Positions 34,715 to 46,165 of a stretch of DNA of 64,000 nt are shown one piece after another; positions within the stretch are counted from its first letter, which is position 1, and every line of letters begins with the position of its first letter. Source of the DNA: Ornithodoros turicata (lineage: Eukaryota; Arthropoda; Arachnida; Ixodida; Argasidae); NCBI RefSeq assembly GCF_037126465.1, contig NC_088203.1, positions 82,894,668-82,958,667 of the forward strand, in the 5' to 3' direction. The notes beneath the pieces are model-generated. The model worked only from the letters and a program-made list of their open reading frames with translations, was not told where the DNA came from and did not search any database. Position numbers and translations under genes: made by a program.

Positions 34715-34959
34715 TCAATCCCATGATTCATCACACTTTGTTACTTCAGTGCCAGGCATGGACAAATCTAAGTGGTAATTGAGAAAGCAATTACGCCGTC
34801 TGCCTACACACAGCACTACACCGCAAGTTCCACATTGATATGTGCTCCGACGCTCCAGGCCGTGTTGCTTACTGCACATGACACAACGTCGCTTTGTACA
34901 TGGGACGGGTTTGTGACCATTTAGATGCTGTGTCAGGTCCGTGATCTGCCTCTGCATTT
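34715..34959 (-). CDS. Variable terminal exon with piggyBac-like cysteine-rich domain (34.7 kb)
   Basis: The acceptor AAAATTTGCTTTCCAG ends at 34960; entry is phase 1. The lead is MQRQITDLTQHLNGHKPVPC then TKRRC. The domain has exactly the same ligand spacing as the 33.8 kb exon, C-x2-C-x13-C-x2-C-x4-C-x6-C-x4-H, from CVMCSKQHGLERRSTYQ to CFLNYH, with GVVLC in place of GVALC. It ends TEVTKCDESWD and a stop: 81 codons including the stop. The two neighbouring exons are clearly duplicates of one unit that have since diverged outside the core. As in the sister exon, no transposase catalytic region is present. Confidence 0.82.
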
Positions 34960-37357
34960 CTGGAAAGCAAATTTTGGACAGGGGTTATGCTTGCATGTAG
35001 GCGCCTACGTTCAAGTGGTAGCATATGAGCAAGAATTTTCCACTACGTGAAGTGTGAAATCATAGTTTTAAACCAAAAACAAAAATGTACACGGAACTTC
35101 GTCGGGAAAACATGGAATTCGAGGATAACACTAATGAGTCAAAAATAACATTGAGCATATTACTGCAATTACTAAATTCGGACTCTAGCTATATATGTGT
35201 TAGTTATGGAGCATCGCGGTCCACGCCAGAGTTGTCTTCTGTCCTGTACGCCGGCGACTCTGAAAATTACAGACGAAACACCGATGAGTCAAGTCTTCCT
35301 TACGGTTCATTGCAACACTGATATATAACTTAGCAATCTCAAGCAAATCGAAAGGGTATTTACGTTGCACTGGGAGAGATTTCTTCCACATCATCACCAA
35401 AATACGTGAAACAGTCTAATACGTACCGATGTCCGGAACCGCACCGTACACGAACACGTTCGACATAGACGTGTGTTCTATGATAAATATGGCAAGTATA
35501 CCTGTGTGGCACACGTGAAAAATGTTTACGACTTCGTGATTTTATTACGAAGTCCCAGCATTGCGCAGGAAAAGCTTCAGTACTCACTGTGCCGGAGGGA
35601 CAGTCACGCATGACCAGCAAAGTTAGGTACAGTCGGCTTCATTCTCCATGTGTTCCCTTCTTATATCCTGGCGTTCACAGAACTCTCTTTTCACACATTT
35701 GAGTATCAACTATTCACAAGGAACACGGGCACAACACACCAAAACAATCTCAAAAGTCGGTAGTCGCCATTTACGTTTCCGGTAAACATCTCGTAGTCTC
35801 TCGAATTATTCAATTGTGAACGAGAAGTGAGCGAGCGAGCAAGCGGAGCGGCGGAGCGCCAGCTGCAAAAGCTCAAAAGGTCAACGCGCTGAAGATGTCT
35901 CTCGATTGTAATGGTTTGTACAGACGCAAAGTTAAAGTAATGTGTTAACAACTGCGGCTTTGAGCTCAGCCAAACGGCGGACATCGCTCATTCGGTTAGT
36001 TTCGGTTTCGATTTGACCGGCCTCCGTGAGCCGTGACGCCGTGAGCACCATTGCCGTGAGCCTTCGATCACACATGATGCCGTCAGTTCGGCTCGATTTG
36101 ATTGGCTAAATGGCGACCACCTAGCTCGAACCACTATGATGAACACAACGTAACCACTCACACTTTCCACAGACTCCTTCAGACATATGTCGGCACAGTT
36201 CCCAAAGTCGGCCCAGGACGCACATTCCCTCAGGCCGTCAGTCGTGACATTGCCCACCTCTGTGAGGCCGACAACGGCGAGCCCTTTCACAACCACCACC
36301 ACTCACAACAACTCATTCCAGACAACTGTTGCTGCATCTACAGATTTGTATATGGAGATCTACAGATTTTTTTACTCCATATGATGAAACAAGCCTGAGC
36401 ATATGACACAAAATACACGAACATACATACACAACGATTGTTGTGTATGTTCCTGTATTTTATATAGTAGCCCATGATCAATGCAGGCTGTTTCATGGAT
36501 TTCATGCACCGGCTAGCCTACGTTTACGCTGTGTTGTAAGGTTATGGACAATATATAGTTAAAAAAGTTGTGACTAGAACCCCGATTCACGATGCGCCAC
36601 TCTCGGGTGAAAAAAACAACGAATTTTTAATTTCCTGTTTGGTTCGTGGTGTGTAAACAACAACAACTTTATTTTGACTTTGGAGAGTGGGGAGGTTCAT
36701 CGCCAGAGGCGATACTCTACCCCCATTGCTGGTGGGAATGTGAGGAATAAAATAACGAGCCCCTTCACAATAACGATCAAAGTCCGATGGTGTCCAGAAA
36801 TGTCAAAAGAGCTTTAAGCGCAGAGCGTTGCTGGGCTGGATTGGGCCAGGGTGGTGTGTAAAAAGTGACTGTCAGTATATAATCTTTGATATTTTGTATC
36901 ACCCGTGGCACGGAAGCTGTTCGTACTTAATCACACGATGTAGATACTAATCATCATAGTTAGATAGCACTTGTGTACTGATTTGTCTGATGATGATGCT
37001 TGATTTTTTGCTTATTCTTGCTGCCTCGACAACTAGGAGCAAATAGACCTCGCGCAGTCGCCAGCGCATTGGCACCAATGAACACGTGGTGCTGCTGTGC
37101 TATTTCAGAGCGGTTTGCCTGCCGGCTTGTTACTCTGTTCTTCCCAGACAGCACAGCCTGCGTGCGGATAGTCAAGCCCGGAGAGTCAAGCAAGTTGTTT
37201 CTATGCATCTCCAGTGATCTAAGTGATCTCCATACATTTCCTCCGACTGGTGTGGCAACACTGCAGACAACTCATACCGGGACGACAAGTCATACCAAGA
37301 CAACTCATCTATCAATGGGCGCGTTAAGTATCTGCTCTCTTACTCCTTCTCAGGCAC
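34960..37357. other. No supported gene; CG-rich patch
   Basis: A minus frame at 35360-35620 ends GDDVEEISPSAT, but the junction signal before it reads equally well as a donor (CACA|GTGAGT), so the exon is not called. A CG-richer patch at 35800-36060 could be a promoter. A repeat tail resembling a LINE or SINE 3' end (ACAACAACAACTTTATTTTG) starts near 36658. Confidence 0.35.
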
Positions 37358-37820
37358 TCAGGAGTTTCGTGCTCTTGGAGCAGCTATTAAACGGCACTTG
37401 GACGACGCTTGAACCTTGAACACCACACCAAGCCCAAATTGCCATACCCTTTTTATCATTTCTATCCTTGCACATTCAGTAATATCTTCTACAGCACTGC
37501 AGTGACAGCATTGGGGAGAGTCAACTTGTTTCAAGCAGTAATGCCACTGTGCTGTAAAAGCCACATCGAGACGCATTCGATGAACTAATGCGGCATCTTG
37601 ACGAGAGGTATGTCGAGGCATGCGGAAAGAGAGCGTTCGATCAACTCTGCTCAGCATAGCTGGGGCGAGAAGGTCAGCAGTCCATTGGCAGGAAAGCCAG
37701 GGGAGTCACTAGGCGTCGAAGAGCACATTCTTCTCCATTGCCCACACTACCAACCTTCCCGAACCGTACTCTCCGGATCCCTTAACGAGCTATATAAATA
37801 TGTAAATAAATAAATAAATA
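37358..37820. mobile_element. Rearranged LINE remnants
   Basis: The minus strand (37358-37657) reads MPRHTSRQDAALVHRMRLDV, then a CCHC-like CCHCSAVEDITEC. This resembles the C-terminal region of many LINE proteins. The plus strand (about 37705-37795) reads EEHILLHCPHYQPSRTVLSG, the piece that should follow it. The two halves are therefore in opposite orientation. An AAAT-repeat tail ends the plus piece near 37820. Confidence 0.6.
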
Positions 37821-37826
37821 TGTATA

Positions 37827-38002
37827 CAGTCAAACTCCTTTACAACGAAACTCAGGGGACAGCAAAAAAAATTCGCAGTAAAGGTATTTTCGTTAAAAAG
37901 GATGTCCATTATTGGACCTATAAGGCTCCAGCGGGACCGCAAAAAAATTTGCTGTAGTGGTATTTTCGTTAAAAAGGTGTTCGCTATAAAGGGGTTTGAC
38001 TG
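37827..38002. mobile_element. Short TA-target MITE
   Basis: CAGTCAAACTCCTTTACAAC at 37827 pairs with GCTATAAAGGGGTTTGACTG ending at 38002, with TA on both sides. An internal tandem-like duplication of GGTATTTTCGTTAAAAAGG occurs at 37882 and 37958. Confidence 0.8.
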
Positions 38003-39750
38003 TATAAATATGTATATTGCCTGAGAAGCATTCGAGAAATGAAAATGAACATTCCCTATTGGAAGTTTTAACCTCATCGGACATCGCGGTACGCCAACAT
38101 TGCCATGCACAGGTCTTCAAAAGTGCAAATACACATACATTTGCATTTCCATACATTAAAAACTCCCAGTTCTGCCAGTTAAGAAAGCCATGTACCGTGA
38201 AAAAGTGCACTCTTTGTCAGATTGGACGTTAGTATTCTCTGTGCTCTGGCAAATTCGCTAGCTACCTAGCTAGGAACTCGAGTCCCTTATTTTTATCTAG
38301 CACAACTTCTAGCATCTCCAAGAGACAGGTTTCCAGACTCGCAACTTCGGATGCAAGTATGAAAAAGTTAGAAAAGCACGGCTCGCCGCTAGGTCATATT
38401 TCGTGCCAATGTCTTGGAAAGGGTGTTGGGATGCACACGGATGCTTCCAGAACCTTTTCTCTCTTTTTTTTTTTTTGAGCTCTGTGGCTACTTGTTGTGC
38501 GTTCTGTTTCGAGAAGTTCATTCTGGATGGCGCCAGCCAAACCCACTGATTGCGTATCGCAAAGCTGCTCGTCTAACAACAGCAGCATAGCTTAGAAGTG
38601 TAGCTGAAGTAGGGGCTTTGGACCTATGACCTTCCTTTTTGAAATAACGTGAGCAGCGGCAAAAAAGGCACGGCAAATGTTTAAAGAACATTTGAATGGC
38701 TCCAAAATATGACGTATGACATAATATGCAAGTAAATGTGCCGAAATATGGCATAAAATGCAACAGTCATATTGTATGATGATCAGGAGGAAATATGCAA
38801 TTATATGACACAAGAAACACTAGATTTATGTTGTCGTGCTTGGTAATGTGTGGAGAAACGTTAGGGTATCCATTAGAACATATGCTAAAAATATGCATTT
38901 TGCATGAACCCCCGGGCCCTAGTCATCAGTATATTATTAAATTATGTTATTACTTTATTATTCTCATATGGTATTGCTTATGTATTGTACTGCACACTAT
39001 ATGTCTTTACCACGTATGTGCCTCCACATCCATCTCTCCCATATGTTGACCCTCGTGATGTGTTAAAAAAAAGAAAGAAAAAGAATGGCTGCATCTTTGG
39101 GTATTCTGAAAAAAATGTGTTACCTAGTGCAGTACCTTTACAGGGCCAACTTCGGATACTGATATTCTAGCACCTACACTCATTTTGTTGCCCTTGTAAC
39201 TCAATCCTTCTTTTCTGTTCTCTCCACAGCTGTTAGGATGGACCTAGACGGCCGTCCACGTTGGTGGCAAGCTTTCGCTTTAAAAAACGACGACCAATAA
39301 TTTACTAGCACTATCTTGTTTCCCATATGCATCACCAACGCCCACTCTGAGTTCTCCCGTAAAAAGAAACATACACAGCCTAGAAAGTGAGCTGTAGTGT
39401 CGTGTGCCCCTACAGGTGAGACTTATTCGATAGTCAACGGCGGAAGGAGCATTTGGGTTGAAACTGTGCACGCAAAAGTAAAAACGTACACTTAGTCTTT
39501 CCTTGTGCACAGCATCACGTGGCAGACACAGCACTTAAATTTATGCCAGTTTAATAAGTATTTATATAAATTTATATAAGAATATCTCATTGCACCACAC
39601 ACAACACAGCACATTTTTGTGTAAGCAGGCAGAAAATAGCCACAGCACAGATGAATGGGCCATCTCCCACACCACAATCTAAAGATGTTTTAGAACCGTA
39701 GGTAGTGTTAGAACTGTAGCTAATATATGCTTTAAGGACCAGAGAGTCAC
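38003..39750. other. No supported gene
   Basis: A repeat-like stretch rich in ATATGCA words spans 38690-38910. A very strong plus-strand acceptor near 39230 (TTCTGTTCTCTCCACAG) opens only a 23-codon frame and is not called. Confidence 0.35.
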
Positions 39751-40605
39751 AGGTAGGGTTCCGGATTTAAGGAGTTTATTTCTTGGCACATTTGGAGGAT
39801 GTTTTTTCGGAGTTTATTATGCAGAGTTCTTTGTCTTTTGTGTATCATATACCTGTTAATATCCGAAGTTCGGAGGAAAAGTTACAGCTGTGAAACGACA
39901 TATTCACAAAAGGAATGAGACACTGCTTCCCCAAAACCATCACTGTCGTGCTGCATAACTTGCAGACAATGACACCTATGCCCCGATCACCTAGTGACGT
40001 GAACACCTCGGAATCCCAGTATTCCTCTACATAATCTTTAGGCAGCCTCTGCTTGCGTCCAATCATGCTGTCATTGCTGCAACATCAAGCTGCCTTTAAT
40101 AAAGCTAATTTGTATGCCATCTGTGTTTCCTTGTCTACTTTGAGGGGAAATCACGATTCACAAAAAAAGAAAAACCGTAGACGCTGGATGTTTTCCAAGC
40201 ACACTTGGAAAATTGCTTAAATGGGCCCCAAAAGTCCTCATGTCGAATAGTGTCACTAAATAAGGTAAGTATTAAGGTATTTAGTGACTCCAATGGCAAA
40301 TTACCTCTAGGCAAGGATGGAGTTCACTGCATTACACGAATGCTGCAAATGCAAAATGCAAAAGACAGCCACCCTTCCTTGTCGCAGGGGTTAGTAACCT
40401 GCAATGCGAGGTAATCTCAACACCAAAGGAAACGATCCAACATGTTAACCAGTCATCAAGGCATGGCTTTTATTGCTCAGCCCTCGATTACTAGAACCCA
40501 CAAATGCGGAGTTTTTCAGATAAATCCAAACTGCGCTCCAAATTTTACCGGCATACATTTTTTCGGACAAGTCTGAAAACCCGGAACGCTAGTCATAGGT
40601 TCGGG
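39751..40605. mobile_element. Inverted-repeat element, GGGTTCCGGATTT ends
   Basis: AGGTAGGGTTCCGGATTT near 39752 is loosely matched in reverse by AAAACCCGGAACGCTAGTC near 40577. TCGGAGTTTATT and AGATAAATCC words are shared with 42866-44233. It carries a minus frame (39845-40066) with a CKLC motif and QCLIPFVNMSFHSC that may be a transposon-encoded zinc motif, but no family is recognised. Confidence 0.45.
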
Positions 40606-41578
40606 TGAATGAATATGTGCATAACATGCTCTGCGCAGGTGACATGCTCCTGGTGTTTGTAGTGATCATGCTATTCGACACCTGCGACATCACCCAAGGG
40701 TTCTAAACATGCTCTACTTCATCTTCTTCTTTTATTATTGCAAGGTGTAATAAGTACAGCATCCATACACTCCACAGTGTTACTCACTGAATTTTGTCTT
40801 CAATTAACATAATGTGTGCACACTGGTACACTGTGAAATGGCAATATATCCTGCATTATCCAACGTAAATACATGCTTCTCTTATTTATGGATGATGATA
40901 GGCTGAAAAATTAAACGTGTATACTGCATGGGTACCACTGATGCATAGTTGTGTTCGCATGCTGCCTGCATTGCAGTCTCTGATAATAACTGTGTCATTA
41001 TTTGCAGCTTGCAAGATGTGATAAGGAAAAATACAATACACTTATATTAAACCATGAGAATACAACCATATGTAGAAGTATGCAATAAAGCCTTAGTAGA
41101 GAGCACACACACACACACACAGACACTGTATTGTATCATTAAGCAGAACTCAAATAAATGTCTGGATCCTGCATTTACGTTTGATACGAATCGTTTACCT
41201 TACAATATTTTATGTTCCTGCGACCAGCACACATTACACCTCAATAATTTGTACTTTTGGTAAACTAAAGCATATACTACACCCGCGCAACAATAAAGCG
41301 GCAAAAATAATAGCAGCACACATTTTTATTTGTTTTGTGGATCTTGAGCTGATTAGTACCAAACCACAACATTCTCATGTTTTCTACACTGAAGAACCTA
41401 AAACTGACCACTAGATAGGCTAATGCTTCACCGGTTACACAGAGGGATAAGCTATCTCCATTATGCAGCCAGCTGTATGACCGTAAAAGATGAAACAAAA
41501 CTATAAGAGCTGTAACGAATTCCTCCTATAGCTACAGGGAGCACTAGATATTCTTTCCCTATGCTTCCCTAGCCCAAA
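40606..41578. other. No gene; (AC)n microsatellite
   Basis: An (AC)9-10 run lies near 41104-41122. The rest is AT-rich without signals. Confidence 0.45.
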
Positions 41579-42024
41579 TTAAAGGGGCACCAAAGTGCAA
41601 AAACTTCTCCTTGCGGAATGAAATATGGTGTTACCTTGACGGCAGTAAAAAAGGAATGGAACACATCCGTTGTGTTGTTCGTGACCTATGGGCAAAAAAA
41701 AACAACAAAAAAACATAATTTACGTTTACATATTTGCTCTCTCTTCTTCTTCTCAAGAAGTGAGACAATATGGAGAGGCCTCGGATTGGTTCCTTCAAAC
41801 AATCTCCCACAATGATTGGACAAATCGTTTGAGGAGAACCAATGAGAGCCCCCGCTGCATTGTCAGCTTTTTTGAGGAGGAGAGGGAAAGCGTAAATTGT
41901 GGCTTCTTTCGCTCATAAATCACAAAGTAAAGCAACAGATGGCTCCCGTTCCTTTTGCATTGGCATCAAGGTAACAGTATCTTTCATTACAAGAGAACTT
42001 TTTTGCACTTCAGTGCCCCTTTAA
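41579..42024. mobile_element. TTAA-ended inverted-repeat element (about 0.45 kb)
   Basis: TTAAAGGGGCACCAAAGTGC at 41579 is matched by TTGCACTTCAGTGCCCCTTTAA ending near 42024 in reverse. A second, partly degraded copy of its right half lies at about 51229-51458. Confidence 0.8.
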
Positions 42025-42527
42025 ACAAACACTCCACGCATGTCTAAAAATATCAGCTGTTTCTTGGCTTTGCATCTTTCATCCTGCGTATCTTGCACGA
42101 AGGACAATAACACCTCATGCAAAAAGACATCGTTACAAAGGAGTCCAACAGAAATGCCGACACTAAAGCAGTGCTCATAGAAGGCGTACTCCATTATAGA
42201 AAAATAGATGTGCACTCAAACCATGCTCTAATAAAAAATAATTTCTCCTCTCTGTCGAATAAATAGTACTATATACTTTTCCACTGGTCAGAATTACGAC
42301 TAGTGCTACTGCTTTGGTAATCTCATGCATTTCGCATGATTATTTTTCCCATGATGGCATATTATATTCCACAAGCTGGGGAACTTCCACTTCACGCAAT
42401 AATGAAAGACTAAACTTAAAGCATCAAGGTATATAAATATCTATGATATAATAGCGATTTCTGATGTCATTAGAGGTGTCAGGTCTTTCTTCTGACGCTA
42501 AGAGGCCTTACACGTCAGAATCAATCA
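42025..42527. other. No gene seen
   Basis: AT-rich sequence without recognisable signals. Confidence 0.4.
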
Positions 42528-42690
42528 GTGGCGGATCCAGGGGGGGGGGGGGGGGGGGGGGGATTAACCCCCCCCCCCAAAAAAAACGTCAGTTAATACA
42601 TTGGATTTCCCTCTCTCCCCTCCCTCACTACGCGCTCCGACAAAGAAACTGTCCCCCAACCCCCAAACCAATGGTCGGGATCCGCCCCTG
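42528..42690. mobile_element. Short element with GGCGGATCC ends and long poly-G
   Basis: CAGTGGCGGATCCAGG at 42528 pairs with GGGATCCGCCCCTG ending at 42690. It contains about 22 G at 42541-42562 followed by poly-C, a strong hairpin. Confidence 0.65.
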
Positions 42691-42865
42691 GAATCAATGT
42701 GGTCCACGTTTGTCCAATATGGCCCACCAAAAAAAAGAGAGACCCTTTTCTTACCCTTTAGTGCTCTTTTTCCGAAGCTCTAGATTTTACGGCTAAAATC
42801 ACTAAAGCACATCTCTGCATTTCCTTTTAGAAATGAAACATCTCATTCCATTTGCTTTGTGCCAA

Positions 42866-44233
42866 CCATAGGTAGGGTTCCGAGTTTTCGGAGTTTTCAT
42901 TTTGGAAAATTCGGAGGGTGTTTATCAGAGTTTTCAACTTTTCTGGAATTCTGAGTTTCTCGGAGGATTAAAGAGTCTGAAAAATGAACCACGCCGATTT
43001 CGGAGCATTTTGGAGCAATCATCACGGAGACAACGCAAGGAAAGAAGTGCAAAAGTGACTGAGACCACACGATGTAGTGCACGGATGTTTTATAACCCTA
43101 TTGCTATTGAAGTAGAAACAAGCGAATTTGCACAAATTGTGAATGGGGTCAAAATGAGTAGCAGCTGTGATGAACACAGAACTGTTCCGTGCCAAACTAG
43201 CCCGGTGCCCGGGGTCAAGTAGAGTCGCTATGGTCGAGGATGCATAGAAAAGATGGGACAAGTGTGTGCAGGGAAAGGTAACAGAAACGGTACAGGTATT
43301 GTACTGGAAATATAGCAGGTAACGATAACAGAAACTGATATCGTATAGTTAGAATAACAGAAACAGAAACGACAATAATTTACGGTAATAATTTGGGTAC
43401 CGCAGGACCCAAATTATTGCAATTCATGTAGATAACTTTATAAAATAAACCTCAATGAAGCAAACTAAAATTAACTGAAGAACTAAAACTAAAATGAACT
43501 ATCAAACTGGAGCATATAAGTAAGTAGTATACAGTAAATAGAAGAAGTATAGTTCTTATATGCTTATGGTGACCTGGAAGTTGCAAGCATGAGTACGGTA
43601 ACTTTCCTGGAAACCATGTTCATATTAGCTGTTCACAGAAATCACGTACCTATATGTGTATTTTGAATAAACGTTGTCTCTTGTATGCATGTATTCCTGG
43701 AGTCCTCAAAATAGACTTTAGAACGTAGAGGGATTTAGTTTCGTCACGGTCTCAATGTTCTTTTTTTTAAATAAAAAAAAAGGAAAGAAGAAAGGAAAAC
43801 AAAAAGCTGGAGGTGGGGCGATACCGAAAACCGAAACGGAAACGTAACAGAAACGAAAGCAACAATGGTGGTAACCGAAACTGAAACAGAAACAAATAAG
43901 GACCAGTAACGGAGGTGGTAACGGAAACGAAAAAGATTCCGTTACCTTTCCCTGAGTGTGTGTGCTATCCTCCTTTTGGGCCATTTGTGCGTCCTGCAAC
44001 CCTGAAGGAGGATACCACTTCTGACCCATTTTTTTGGTTGTGGATCAGTTTGAAGTCGAAAAGTAGGTGTGGAAGAATGGAGACAAAGGAAGAAGGAAAT
44101 GGGAAAAAAACAGTACGTCTGCCACATTGTCGTTGGAAAGATCAGTTTATCTGATAAATCCAATTTTTTGCAAAAAACATCGGAGGGAGTTTATCGGATA
44201 AATCTGAAAAGTCGGAAGCCTAATCATAGGTAA
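42866..44233. mobile_element. Inverted-repeat element, GGTTCCGAGTTTTCGGAG ends, carrying a nested element
   Basis: ATAGGTAGGGTTCCGAGTTTT near 42869 is matched in reverse by AAAAGTCGGAAGCCTAATCATAGG near 44208-44231. TTTATCGGATAAATC and TTATCAGAG words line both ends. It belongs to the same family as 39751-40605. The middle is occupied by the element at 43258-43968. Confidence 0.55.
43258..43968. mobile_element. Nested element rich in AACAGAAACGG repeats
   Basis: CAGGGAAAGGTAACAGAAACGG near 43268 pairs with CCGTTACCTTTCCCTGAG ending near 43958. The interior repeats GTAACGGAAACGAAA-type words. It interrupts the 42866-44233 element. Confidence 0.65.
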
Positions 44234-44944
44234 TCACTTGGGTGAAGCTGCAGCTAGAAAATGCAGCTATCCTGATAAAAACTTTTCTAGGGCATGAAAA
44301 CAATGGGGGCTCCCAGACTAACCTGTATGGTTTTCTGCGCAGCTCAAGTTCCCACCTACATAGACAGACTTCACAACACTAAGTACCGTTCACTGCTGGG
44401 TTCACTATTCCACACATATAGTACCATATCTTATGATGCACTAGACATGTCCTTTATGAAAAATTTAGATAATCAGCTTCACGTCTTATCAAAATCTAGA
44501 GATCTAGGGTATTCTCTGGCCAAAATCAAACCAGTCCTTGAAGGAAAACATGCTCAAAGTGGTACAGGTACTTTCTACCTTGCACAGGGGTGCTTCAAGA
44601 TGTAGTCCTTTGCAATAGAACTGTTATAGGTTGACCACTTGCATGCTACTGCAGTGGACATACTGTTAAAGTGATGCTTGCTCATTTCTGTTGTTCCATG
44701 CTAAGGCCACTGTAAAGGATTCCTATTTCCCAGTCTCAACATACTGCTGTTCTCAAACGCACATTAAGAGTAACGCATCTTGTATGTTGCTTTTTCTGGC
44801 GAGCACGTCTTACATACCAAAAGCATGTGATTACAAATTTTATGAGAGTCTATGATATAAAATTAGATGTATCTCTGCTGAAGCACACTGACAATCATAC
44901 ACAACAATCCATGACAACTTTTCACAGCTACATGACCCAATGTG
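44234..44944. other. No supported gene
   Basis: A plus frame at 44294-44605 is open for 103 codons but has no domain or splice support. Confidence 0.35.
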
Positions 44945-45133
44945 TTAATCCTTGTTGTCTATATGAGGATGGCATTGTTCAACGTGTATCATCAACATGG
45001 TCATGTTCAGTAGGCGCTCATTACAAAAGGGGCATTTCAAGCTTTCCACGTTGATGGTTCCCTGGTGAACACCATGCTTGCGACGTAAGTGACGCCACAG
45101 GTGATCCTTACGGCTAATTGTCATGTTGCATAC
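44945..45133 (-). CDS. Variable three-finger unit, terminal exon
   Basis: The acceptor TTTATTTTATGCAG ends at 45134 and entry is phase 0, matching the exon at 46017-46165. The first two residues VC complete finger 2, whose first Cys is on the previous exon. Finger 2 continues MTISRKDHLWRH-x4-H. Finger 3 is CPFC-x12-H-x4-H with LLNMTMLMIHVEQCH. It ends PHIDNKD and a stop. The intron therefore cuts finger 2 between its two cysteines. The SRKD motif is the array consensus for the second finger. Its acceptor-side intron is duplicated at 45151-45511. Confidence 0.85.
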   Translation of the reverse strand, partial: VCNMTISRKDHLWRHLRRKHGVHQGTINVESLKCPFCNERLLNMTMLMIHVEQCHPHIDNKD

Positions 45134-45150
45134 CTGCATAAAATAAAGCA

Positions 45151-45511
45151 AGCTAAGTTTTGGCTGCTCATAGCGAGAAAACATCCTTCTTTTTTTTGGC
45201 GAGGAAGTCCTGTTCACTTACGAGGGCTTAACATGAATAAAAATAACAAATATAACATATAAAATAACAAATATAACATATAACAAATATAACTAATATT
45301 TAGGTTGTGCTCTTACTATTTCATTGGTCATATAATGAAAGCCATGTTGCCATGTTGCTAAGTTTTGGCTGCTCATAGCGAGAAAACCTTTGAGCCAGCC
45401 AAGTCCTGTTCACTTACGAGGGCTTAGCATGAACAAAAATAACAAATATAACAAAGTTTTAGGCTGTGCTCTTACTATTTCATTGGTCACATAATGAAAG
45501 CCATGTTACCA
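45151..45511. repeat. Tandem duplication of about 205 bases in the intron
   Basis: The block from GCTAAGTTTTGGCTGCTCAT (45152) to TGAAAGCCATGTTGCC (about 45350) recurs at 45357-45508 with small differences. The first copy also has extra AACAAATATAACATAT repeats. The duplication starts less than 20 bases from the splice acceptor at 45134. Confidence 0.85.
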
Positions 45512-46016
45512 TTGTAACCCAACTGCTTCACAAGAATATACAGAGGGAAGCTGCATAAATTTTTTTGAAGCACTAAAAGATCAACAATGCTCACCTAGTC
45601 CATTAAAACAAAAGAAGTTAAAACAAGGCACCTATTTCATATGCTTGTAGAAGGCTGTGTGTCTAGCACAAAATAACAGCTAAACTGAAAATACACATAA
45701 TGACACATTTGCATTTCATGCACCATGCCTCCTGCATACCCAGATTATATACTATGAAGTTTATGCACAACTTAGCTACCTCCAAGTAATCAGAAAATTG
45801 TAATCCGCAACTAAAACATTCACTAGTCATTGGATTAATTTTTACGACAATTGTACTCAAAAAGGAGTAGTGCAGTTTATATGCTTCAAAATATTTTAAT
45901 AACATATTAAGAACAAAAAATGAACACATTTAAATGAAGAAGCACACAAGCTACAATCTCACAATCCTCCAACCCACGAATGTTTTTTCATCACTACAAT
46001 TCACAGTTCCACTCAC
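45512..46016. other. Intron between the two exons of the three-finger unit
   Basis: No other exon is recognised. Confidence 0.55.
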
Positions 46017-46165
46017 CTGGCAAGTGAACTTGGCCCGAAATGGTACATGAATCTGTTCGTGTCGCCGTAGCGCACTGCTAGAGTGAAGAATCATGTCACA
46101 GGACGGACAACGCCATGTCTCGGTGTTCCGCAAAGCAGGGTACTTTCGGCGTCTTCTACTTGGTC
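46017..46165 (-). CDS. Variable three-finger unit, first exon
   Basis: The acceptor CCCTGTCTCTTGAAG ends at 46166; entry is phase 1. The donor TGCCAG|GTGAGT at 46017/46016 is strong and exit is phase 0. The lead PSRRRRKYPALRNTETWR is basic. Finger 1 is CPSC-x12-H-x3-H with ILHSSSALRRHEQIH. The exon ends FRAKFTCQ, the start of finger 2. Joined to 44945-45133 it gives three fingers, the largest finger block in the window. Confidence 0.87.

Noticed and set aside
35360..35620. Minus frame with several Cys/His, ending VEEISPSAT
   Set aside because: The only junction before it reads at least as well as a donor (CACA|GTGAGT) as an acceptor, so the frame may be intron. Kept as a note only.
39231..39300. 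Strong plus-strand acceptor opening a 23-codon phase 1 frame
   Set aside because: Too short and without a domain; chance cannot be excluded.
39845..40066. Minus frame with CKLC, considered as another variable exon
   Set aside because: Its phase is 2, the acceptor is poor, and it lies inside an inverted-repeat element, so it is more likely transposon-derived.
41104..41122. Direct repeats checked for a CRISPR array
   Set aside because: It is a plain (AC)n microsatellite; no repeat-spacer structure exists anywhere in the window.
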